64,000 bases of DNA from Segniliparus rugosus ATCC BAA-974 (GTDB lineage Bacteria > Actinomycetota > Actinomycetes > Mycobacteriales > Mycobacteriaceae), in NCBI RefSeq assembly GCF_000185725.2, contig NZ_KI391953.1, positions 922,750-986,749 on the forward strand, written 5' to 3'. Below the pieces are notes generated by a model that saw only the letters and a program-made list of their open reading frames with translations, ran no database searches and was not told the DNA's origin. Below, one piece after another: positions 57,973 through 64,000 of this stretch (position 1 is the stretch's first letter; each line of letters begins with the position of its first letter). The translations under genes were made by a program, and so were the position numbers.

Positions 57973-58809
57973 CTACCCGAGCAGCGCCCGGACCGCGCTG
58001 ACCGGGTTGCGCTCGATCGCCGACGCGTCGAGCGGGGCGACGCCGGGCAGCTCCGCTTCGGGATTCGCGAACGCGGCGTAGTCCTTGTCCTTCGCCAAAA
58101 CCGCGAGGAGCCAGCCGGTGAGCAGCGCGTGCACGCCGTTGCGGCCAGCGGCCAAGTCGAACTCGAACCATCCGCGCGGACCGAGCCGCTCCGGCAGCCG
58201 CTGCGGCTCGAACGCCGGTATCGCGCGCAGCGCCGCCTCGCCGCCCCAGGCGAGCGCGAGTTCGGTGGCGTTCGAGGTCAACGACAACTCTTCCGCCACC
58301 GTGGCGAGGATCAAGCCGGGGGCGGGGATCTCCTCCGCGGCCTGGGCAACGACGGCCGTGGTTTTGCTCGGCCAGAGCGCGGCGACGCCTGCCAGGCCTG
58401 GCTCTTTCGCCGCCGCGAGCACGGCGGCCGAAGCCCCGAAGCCATGCCCGACGAGCCCGATCCGCTCCGGGTTCGTCTGGACCCGGCCCGCGCCGAACGT
58501 CGCGGTGCGCAGAATCTCCAGCGTCCGGGCGAGTTCGGCGGCGAACTCCTTGTCGCTCGCGAAGAAGCCCCGGCCCGTGCTCGGAGCCGCGACGACGAAC
58601 CCCCACGAGGCGAGGTGGCGCAGCGTCCGCTGGTAGCGGCGCGGATGCGTCACCCAGTCGTGCGCGAACACCACGGCGGGGGCGTTCGACCCGCTGGCAG
58701 GGGAGAACACGAGCCCAGGAGTCCCCGCCGAGCCGAGATCGCCGCGCACGACCCGATTCGGCCCGGTGCGGGTGAGCCGGGGGATCAGGGCTTTCGGGTT
58801 CTTCGCCAT
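57973..58809 (-). CDS. alpha/beta-hydrolase-fold protein without nucleophile (Rv3438-like)
   Basis: A 278-residue protein with dienelactone-hydrolase-like layout: VVFAHDWVTHPRRYQRTLRH, LASWGFVVAAPSTGRGFF, and the elbow IGLVGHGFGASAAVLAAAKE. The elbow reads GHGFG where an active hydrolase would have GxSxG, so the serine or cysteine nucleophile is absent. It may be a binding or structural protein. No signal peptide. It lies between the T7SS cluster and glmS, as Rv3438 does in M. tuberculosis from memory, and is divergent from the membrane-protein gene. Confidence 0.78.
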   Translation of the reverse strand: MAKNPKALIPRLTRTGPNRVVRGDLGSAGTPGLVFSPASGSNAPAVVFAHDWVTHPRRYQRTLRHLASWGFVVAAPSTGRGFFASDKEFAAELARTLEILRTATFGAGRVQTNPERIGLVGHGFGASAAVLAAAKEPGLAGVAALWPSKTTAVVAQAAEEIPAPGLILATVAEELSLTSNATELALAWGGEAALRAIPAFEPQRLPERLGPRGWFEFDLAAGRNGVHALLTGWLLAVLAKDKDYAAFANPEAELPGVAPLDASAIERNPVSAVRALLG

Positions 58810-58827
58810 GGACGTATCCTAGCGCGG

Positions 58828-59199
58828 ATGACGAATCCGCACGCGCGACGATCTGAGCGGGCCCGGCGCGCGAAGTTCGAGAAGACGACCACCTGGGCGA
58901 TTTGGACGTTGCTGCTCGTCGGGGGCACAGCGGCGGGCGTGTTCAGCTTGGTCATCGGGATCATTGACGCGATCCTCGTCATTGTGGGAGCCTCCACCGG
59001 CCAGAACGTCGACGGCTGGTCGAAGCTGGTGTGGTATTTCATCGCAGGAGCCCTGCTCGTGGCGTTGCCGTGGCCGATCCTCGCGGTTGTCGTCGTCGGA
59101 CTGCGCCAACAGCGGCGGGTCTGGCCCTGGCCCGCCGTCGCGTTGGTCGTCGCGGTGGAGATCTCCCTCGGGCTCGGGCACATGTACGGCCATTTCTGA
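58828..59199 (+). CDS. small membrane protein (Rv3437-like)
   Basis: A 123-residue protein with a basic N-terminus (MTNPHARRSERARRAKFEKT) and three hydrophobic segments: WAIWTLLLVGGTAAGVFSLV, LVWYFIAGALLVALPWPILA and PWPAVALVVAVEISLGLGHM. No functional motif is recognised. Its place between the Rv3438-like gene and glmS agrees with Rv3437 in M. tuberculosis as I recall. It is divergent from the hydrolase-like gene by 18 bases. Confidence 0.7.
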   Translation: MTNPHARRSERARRAKFEKTTTWAIWTLLLVGGTAAGVFSLVIGIIDAILVIVGASTGQNVDGWSKLVWYFIAGALLVALPWPILAVVVVGLRQQRRVWPWPAVALVVAVEISLGLGHMYGHF

Positions 59200-59251
59200 G
59201 CGAGCGCCCGTTCTGCCCCGCACGTCGTTCGAGATTTGCCGCCAATTCACC

Positions 59252-59257
59252 TACCCT
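59252..59257 (+). promoter_or_regulatory. glmS -10 box, probable leaderless start
   Basis: TACCCT ends eight bases before ATG 59265. There is no ribosome site between them, so transcription would start at or next to the ATG. Confidence 0.45.
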
Positions 59258-59264
59258 AGACGGC

Positions 59265-61115
59265 ATGTGCGGCATCATCGGCTACGTCGGCCACCGGCAA
59301 GCGGCTCCAGTCCTGATGGAGGCGTTGCGCAGAATGGAGTACCGGGGGTACGACAGCGCGGGGATCGCCGTGGTCGCCGAGGACCGCCAACTGGTCACGG
59401 CGAAGAAGGCAGGGCGCATCGCGAACCTGGAGGCCGTGCTCGACGGCGGCCCTGCGTTCCTCGGCCACCTCGGCATGGGGCACACCCGCTGGGCGACCCA
59501 CGGGCGCCCCACCGACCGCAACGCGCACCCCCACCTCGACTCGACCGGCCGAGTCGCGGTCGTGCACAACGGGATCATCGAGAACCACTTGAAGCTGCGC
59601 TCCGAGCTGGAAGCAGACGGGATCGAGTTCGCGAGCGACACCGACAGCGAGGTCGCCGTCCACCTCGTCGCCCGCGCGGTGGCAGACGGGCCGACGAAGG
59701 GGGATCTGTTCGCGAGCGTCCAAGCGGTCGCCGCGCGGCTGCACGGCGCGTTCACACTGGTCTTCACCCACGCCGACCATCCGGGGACGATTGTCGCCGC
59801 CCGGCGCTCCACCCCGCTCATCCTCGGCGTCGGGGAGGGCGAGATGTTCCTCGCCTCCGACGTCGCGGCGTTCATCGAGCACACCCGCGAGGCGGTCGAG
59901 CTGGGCCAGGACGAGGTTGTCGCGATCACCCGTGACGGCTACGCCATCAGCTCCTTCGACGGCGAGGAGCGCGCGGGCAAGCCGTTCCACATCGACTGGG
60001 ACCTCGCGGCGGCGGAAAAAGGCGGCTACGAGCACTTCATGCTCAAAGAGATCGCCGAGCAGCCGGACGCGGTGGCCGACACCCTCCTTGGCCATTTCGA
60101 CGGGGGCCGGGTCGTGCTCGACGAGCAGCGCTTCACCGATCAGGATCTGCGCGAGGTGGACAAGGTCTTCGTGGTGGCCTGCGGCTCCGCGTACCTCTCG
60201 GGTCTGATCGCCAAATACGCCATCGAGCATTGGACCAGGCTGCCGGTGGAGGTGGAGCTGGCGAGCGAGTTCCGCTACCGCGACCCGGTGCTGGACTCCG
60301 CCACCCTCGTCCTTGCGATTTCGCAGTCCGGGGAGACCCTCGACACCCTCGAAGCCGTCCGCCACGCCAAGGAGCAGGGCGCGAAGGTCCTCGCCATCTG
60401 CAACACCAACGGCGCGCAGATCCCCCGCGAGGCGGACGGGGTGCTGTACACGCACGCCGGGCCGGAGATCGCCGTCGCGTCCACCAAAGGCTTCATCACC
60501 CAGGTCACCGCGAACTACCTGGTCGGCCTCGCCCTCGCCCAGGCTCGGGGCATGAAATACCCGGACGAGGTGGCGCGCGAGATCGCCGAGCTCGAAGCCA
60601 TCCCCGAGCTGCTGCGCCACGTGCTCGCCCAGATGGACCCGGTGCGCAAGCTCGCCACCGAGCTGTCCGGGGCTTCGACCATCCTCTTCCTCGGCCGCCA
60701 CGTCGGCTACCCGGTGGCGCTCGAGGGCGCCCTCAAGCTCAAAGAACTCGCGTACATGCACGCCGAAGGCTTCGCGGCTGGCGAGCTGAAGCACGGCCCC
60801 ATCGCGCTGGTCGAGGAGGGCGTGCCCGTGGTGGTCGTCGCCCCGCCCGCGAAATCCATGCTGCACGCCAAAGTGCTCAGCAACATCCGCGAGATCCAGG
60901 CCCGAGGCGCGCGCACCATCGTCATCGCGGAGGAGGGCGACGACGCGGCGGCGCCGCACGCGGACTACCTCTTCACCGTCCCCGCCGTGTCGACCCTCTG
61001 GCAGCCGCTCTTGACCATCGTCCCGCTGCAGGTTTTCGCCGCGCAGGTCGCCATCGCCAGGGGCTTGGACGTGGACAAGCCGCGCAACCTCGCCAAGTCC
61101 GTCACGGTGGAGTAG
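59265..61115 (+). CDS. glmS: glutamine-fructose-6-phosphate aminotransferase
   Basis: A 616-residue GlmS. The processed N-terminus CGIIGYVGHRQAAPVLMEAL gives the catalytic cysteine, with RRMEYRGYDSAGIAVV, LGMGHTRWATHGRPT and VVHNGIIENH of the glutaminase domain (1-220). Two SIS domains follow: VACGSAYLSG, LAISQSGETLDTL and EIAVASTKGFITQ in the first; FLGRHVGYPVALEGALKLKE and EGFAAGELKHGPIAL in the second. It makes glucosamine-6-phosphate, the first step toward UDP-GlcNAc, feeding GlmM encoded nearby. The end reads PRNLAKSVTVE, the usual C-terminus. Confidence 0.97.
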   Translation: MCGIIGYVGHRQAAPVLMEALRRMEYRGYDSAGIAVVAEDRQLVTAKKAGRIANLEAVLDGGPAFLGHLGMGHTRWATHGRPTDRNAHPHLDSTGRVAVVHNGIIENHLKLRSELEADGIEFASDTDSEVAVHLVARAVADGPTKGDLFASVQAVAARLHGAFTLVFTHADHPGTIVAARRSTPLILGVGEGEMFLASDVAAFIEHTREAVELGQDEVVAITRDGYAISSFDGEERAGKPFHIDWDLAAAEKGGYEHFMLKEIAEQPDAVADTLLGHFDGGRVVLDEQRFTDQDLREVDKVFVVACGSAYLSGLIAKYAIEHWTRLPVEVELASEFRYRDPVLDSATLVLAISQSGETLDTLEAVRHAKEQGAKVLAICNTNGAQIPREADGVLYTHAGPEIAVASTKGFITQVTANYLVGLALAQARGMKYPDEVAREIAELEAIPELLRHVLAQMDPVRKLATELSGASTILFLGRHVGYPVALEGALKLKELAYMHAEGFAAGELKHGPIALVEEGVPVVVVAPPAKSMLHAKVLSNIREIQARGARTIVIAEEGDDAAAPHADYLFTVPAVSTLWQPLLTIVPLQVFAAQVAIARGLDVDKPRNLAKSVTVE

Positions 61116-61125
61116 GGCTGAGCTT

Positions 61126-61827
61126 CTACGAAAGATCCTGACGGAGGATCGTGTCGAGGGCGGGCCAGAAGTCGACGGCCTTGAACATGCCTTGGTACCA
61201 GTCCCATCCTTGGCCTTCGCGGTTCGAGACGTCGAGGCAGAGCCCGCCGCCACAGCCGTCCCCGGCCACTTCGACGAGGTGGCTGACATGCGGATTGTCC
61301 TCGGACGGCGACCAGAACTCGTAGTCGTCGGGTTCGCCGTGTTCGCTGGGGAAAACGAAGCTGTCGGCCTCATGCAGGCCCAGCCCGCCCAGGTCGACGT
61401 GGAAGCCGTTGTGCAGTGCCAGGAAGAAGCTCTGGAGCTCTGCCGGCAGGTTCGGCCAGCATGCGGGGACGGCGCCTGCGGCGGCGGGGAGCGGCCCGAA
61501 CCTGGTGAGCACCGCTGACGGGTCGTCGGGGTCGGCCAGCGCGTAGAGCAGCAACAGATCGTCGGGCTTGCCCTCGAGCCGGGCCCTGCGCGCGAGGAAC
61601 ACGCCGGTCCCGTCGCGCTCGATCTGGGCAAGGAACTGCGGCAAGCGCGCGCCGACGACCGGCCGCCAGTGCTCCAGCGCGATAGCCACCGCGTCACGTC
61701 CTGCGGCCGCGTTCGCCTCGATCCACCATGCGGGAGCCTCGCTCGGGGCTTCGTCGGCGGCGAGCACGCGAATCCTGCCGCTGATTTTGCTTTGCACGAA
61801 CGCCCGGTCGTCGTCTTCTTGTGTCAT
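61126..61827 (-). CDS. SMI1/KNR4-like (SUKH) protein
   Basis: A 233-residue cytosolic protein. The central part (LPAELQSFFLALHNGFHVDL, LHEADSFVFPSEHGEPDDYE, HLVEVAGDGCGGGLCLDVSN) has the SMI1/KNR4 (SUKH) pattern of an inward loop with conserved aromatic and acidic positions. SUKH proteins often act as immunity proteins to nuclease or other contact toxins, but some are general. No toxin gene is adjacent. Its ATG overlaps the stop of the acyl-ligase gene upstream by four bases, so it is cotranscribed with envelope lipid genes. Confidence 0.65.
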   Translation of the reverse strand: MTQEDDDRAFVQSKISGRIRVLAADEAPSEAPAWWIEANAAAGRDAVAIALEHWRPVVGARLPQFLAQIERDGTGVFLARRARLEGKPDDLLLLYALADPDDPSAVLTRFGPLPAAAGAVPACWPNLPAELQSFFLALHNGFHVDLGGLGLHEADSFVFPSEHGEPDDYEFWSPSEDNPHVSHLVEVAGDGCGGGLCLDVSNREGQGWDWYQGMFKAVDFWPALDTILRQDLS

Positions 61828-63338
61828 CCCCCATGCCTTTCCAAGCTCGCGACCAGCGCTCGCAGCGCCGCTCGGTCCACTTTACGAGAACGGCCCGACA
61901 CGGGGGTCTTGTCGATGACGATGACCTCGTCGGGCAGCGCGTCCCGGTCGATGAGGCCGGGAAGGGCGCGGCGGACGCGGGCGGCGAGGTCGGGGGGCGC
62001 TCGGTCTGCCGGGACGAGGGCGAGCACGACGCGCTCGTCCCCGATCTGGTCGGGCACGCCGACGAGCCAGCCCTCGCGCACGCCGTCGAGCGAGTTGATC
62101 GCGGGTTCGTAGAGTCCGGGGTAGATGTTCGTCTTGCCCCGAATGATCATGTCTTTCTTCCGCCCGATGAGCGTCAGGCGGTCCCCGTCCAGCCTGGCTA
62201 GATCCCCTGTGGCGAGTTCGGCGAGCGGCTTGTGGCCGAGGTAGCTGCGGCAGAGGCCCGGACCGGACAACCACAGCTCGTCGTCCTTGGCGATCCGCGC
62301 GGACACTCCGGGCACGAGGTCGAACGCCGTCCCGTCCGAGCCGAAGCCGACGGGCAGCATCTCGGTCATCCCGTACACGACGAGGGGCGCCGCGCCGGGC
62401 CACGCCTTCGCCGCTTGCGCAAGGAGCGTCGGGGTTGCCACGGCCCCGCCGAGCAGGAGGCAGCGCAGCTTCGACGGCGCGTCGGCGCGGGCGGCGAGGA
62501 CGGCGGGCAGGTCGGCGGGGGTGACGAAGGTGTGCGTGGCGGCAGAATGGGCAGCGCCGTCGAGCAGCCGGGCGAATTTCTGAGGGTTTGTGCGCGCGGC
62601 GGCCCTAGGCCGGGGGATGGTCCACAGCGCGCCGGAGATGAGCGCGGGCAGCCCGACCATGAGCTGGTCGGTGACCACATGCGCGCCGGGGCCGAGGCCC
62701 GCCCGCGCTGTGAAGTGCGAGAGTCCCCAGCCGAGCGTGCCCCTGGTGTGCACGACCATCTTCGGGTCTGCGGTCGTGCCGGAGGTCGGCACGATCAGCG
62801 CCTCGGCCTCCGGGGCGGGCGCGAAGGCGAACCGCTCGGGGACCGGCTCGAGCAGCGAGCGCAGCGGCGTGGAGGAACGAGGCACGCCGGGCAGCCGCCG
62901 CCCGGCGTGGATGTGCCGCACCGGCAGATCGGAGAACCGGGGCAGCACAAGGCATTTGCGGCGGGCGTAGGCGCGCAGCGGGCCGGGGGCGCTCGCGGTG
63001 TAGAGCAGCGATTCCATCGCGGCGAAGGACGGCGCGATGCGCTCCGCCCTGCGGCGGAAGAGGTCGGGCCCCATGCCGGGGTCGATGAAGGCGACCGACC
63101 CGCCCGCCGCGATGGCTCCGAGCAGGAAGGCCAGCATGTCGGCTCCGGGTCGGACGGAGAAGAGCATCCGCTGGCCAGGGCCGAACCCCAGGCCGCGCAG
63201 CCGGGTCGCCGCCGCGCCGATCCGGGCGGAGAAGGTCCGGTAGTCGAGGGCGCCTGAGCCCGAGTCCGCGAGGGCGGGCGCGTCGGGCGAAGCCTCGGCC
63301 CGTGCGAAAAGCGCGGCGACGAAATCGCGCGAGGTCAT
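61824..63338 (-). CDS. ANL-superfamily acyl-activating ligase
   Basis: A 504-residue adenylate-forming enzyme. Its P-loop-like motif is EALIVPTSGTTADPKMVVHT, the A5-type motif is VVYGMTEMLPVGF, the A7/A8 region reads ELATGDLARLDGDRLTLIGR followed by KKDMIIRGKTNIYPGLYEPA, and the end SGRSRKVDRAAL supplies the catalytic lysine region. It would form an acyl-AMP and then a CoA ester, or load a carrier. The substrate is not clear. It overlaps the GT2 gene upstream by four bases, suggesting that the product is attached to a glycosylated or lipid-linked molecule. Confidence 0.85.
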   Translation of the reverse strand: MTSRDFVAALFARAEASPDAPALADSGSGALDYRTFSARIGAAATRLRGLGFGPGQRMLFSVRPGADMLAFLLGAIAAGGSVAFIDPGMGPDLFRRRAERIAPSFAAMESLLYTASAPGPLRAYARRKCLVLPRFSDLPVRHIHAGRRLPGVPRSSTPLRSLLEPVPERFAFAPAPEAEALIVPTSGTTADPKMVVHTRGTLGWGLSHFTARAGLGPGAHVVTDQLMVGLPALISGALWTIPRPRAAARTNPQKFARLLDGAAHSAATHTFVTPADLPAVLAARADAPSKLRCLLLGGAVATPTLLAQAAKAWPGAAPLVVYGMTEMLPVGFGSDGTAFDLVPGVSARIAKDDELWLSGPGLCRSYLGHKPLAELATGDLARLDGDRLTLIGRKKDMIIRGKTNIYPGLYEPAINSLDGVREGWLVGVPDQIGDERVVLALVPADRAPPDLAARVRRALPGLIDRDALPDEVIVIDKTPVSGRSRKVDRAALRALVASLERHGG

Positions 63339-64000
63339 CGGATGTCCACAATCGGCGGGCGGTAACGGTGGTCCGCGTACCAGGCCAGCGTCTTGCGCAG
63401 CCCCCACGCCTTGACCCGGCGCTGCGAGCAGAGCACCCGCACGTCGCGCCGGCGTCCGTACGCGGTTGTGATGGTGCGCACCGCGTTCACCAGCGCCCGG
63501 TCCTCGTGCAGGTCCTCGATCTTCGAGCGGGGGAAGCCGCCCGCCTCGAGATAGAGGTCGGCGGTGATCGCCATGTTGCAGCCTGGGGTCATCATGTACG
63601 GGCCGAGGTAGCCCGGCCCCCGATTGCCCGGGCGGATCTTGCCGAACAGGCCCGCGACCTCGATGGCGAGGCTGGTCACGGACCGGTCCAGCCATGAGAC
63701 GCCCTCGTCCTTGCGGGGGATCATCTGCCCGCTGACCAGCCCGAGCCCCGAGTCGAAGGCGGCGGCGACCCGCTCGGTCCAGTCCGGGGCCGGGACGCAG
63801 TCCGCGTCGGTGCGGGCGAGCCGCGTCGCGCCTTGCGCGATGGCGTGGCGCATACCCGTGTCGGCGGCGGCCCCGGTGCCCTTCTGCGGCTCGTGGACGA
63901 GATCGACCCGCAGGCCGGGATGCGCGGCGGCGAACTCGCGGACGATGGCTGCGGTGCGGTCGGTGGAGGCGTTGTCCACCACGGCCAGCGCGAAACCTGG
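63335..64000 (-). CDS. GT2-family glycosyltransferase, runs off right edge
   Basis: At least 222 residues of a GT-A glycosyltransferase; the start is beyond the window. Visible motifs are FALAVVDNASTDRTAAIVRE, the nucleotide-sugar-binding segment KGTGAAADTGMRHAIAQGAT, the DxD-type LARTDADCVPAPDWTERVAA, and GCNMAITADLYLEAGGFPRS with IEDLHEDRALVNAVR as the acceptor-side ED motif. It probably works at the inner face of the plasma membrane on lipid-linked acceptors. It is the upstream gene of a unit with the acyl ligase and the SUKH gene. Confidence 0.88.
   Translation of the reverse strand, partial: PGFALAVVDNASTDRTAAIVREFAAAHPGLRVDLVHEPQKGTGAAADTGMRHAIAQGATRLARTDADCVPAPDWTERVAAAFDSGLGLVSGQMIPRKDEGVSWLDRSVTSLAIEVAGLFGKIRPGNRGPGYLGPYMMTPGCNMAITADLYLEAGGFPRSKIEDLHEDRALVNAVRTITTAYGRRRDVRVLCSQRRVKAWGLRKTLAWYADHRYRPPIVDIR

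Noticed and set aside
59256..61697. Minus-strand open frame of about 813 codons over glmS
   Set aside because: glmS is certain on the plus strand; the antisense frame is a high-GC artefact.

Overview
The window is high-GC actinobacterial DNA with the marks of a mycolic-acid-containing genus in the Mycobacteriales: a GlfT1-type galactofuranosyltransferase for arabinogalactan, an MspA-family porin, the LysX fusion enzyme, CrgA, an LpqN-type lipoprotein, an EccA-type type VII secretion (T7SS/ESX) ATPase and several EspC/WXG100-like genes. Gene order around rplM-rpsI-glmM-glmS resembles that remembered from Mycobacterium tuberculosis, but most other neighbourhoods are rearranged. A deep-branching relative such as Segniliparus would fit; that is an inference.

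Layout. 1-4.5 kb: a frameshifted glycosyltransferase running off the left edge, divergent from a methyltransferase, then a solitary eccA and a second methyltransferase. 4.5-10.2 kb: two paralogous mucin-like Ser/Gly/Thr-rich exported proteins flanking an LpqN-type lipoprotein, separated by strong hairpins. 10.5-18.4 kb: pheA, a crotonase, a CPBP membrane protein, gabD2 divergent from an amino-acid permease, a duplicated-domain unknown and a DsbE/TlpA-like thioredoxin.

18.5-32.5 kb: a roughly 13.9-kb genomic island inserted in tRNA-His, bounded by 65-bp perfect direct repeats. It carries an internally deleted tyrosine integrase, a frameshifted helix-turn-helix regulator, a LexA-box-like site, a protein built almost wholly of tandem helix-turn-helix repeats, and two gene sets that look like T7SS export modules (YbaB-like pair, EspC/WXG100-like proteins, lipoprotein, large exported proteins, unknown partners). 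No conjugation, replication or virion genes are visible, so it is best read as a fossil integrative element that delivered ESX cargo.

32.5-44.6 kb: SGNH hydrolase, lipoprotein, MspA-type porin with a double palindromic operator, crgA, trpG, a duplicated 61-bp repeat with DnaA-box-like sequences, an operon of exported and membrane proteins, a DUF222-like remnant, and a second T7SS locus: an EspC-like protein plus a putative effector with N-terminal WXG-like region, glycine-rich calcium-binding-like repeats and a C-terminal M91-type metallopeptidase (HEMAH). 44.6-54.9 kb: mostly housekeeping genes (lysX, rraA, GtrA, MscS, glfT1, rplM, rpsI, glmM). 55-64 kb: a third T7SS-associated cluster between glmM and glmS, an inactive-looking alpha/beta hydrolase, glmS, a SMI1/KNR4-like protein, an acyl-activating ligase and a GT2 glycosyltransferase running off the right edge.

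Several single-base losses fall in G homopolymers, so some frameshifts may be sequencing errors.
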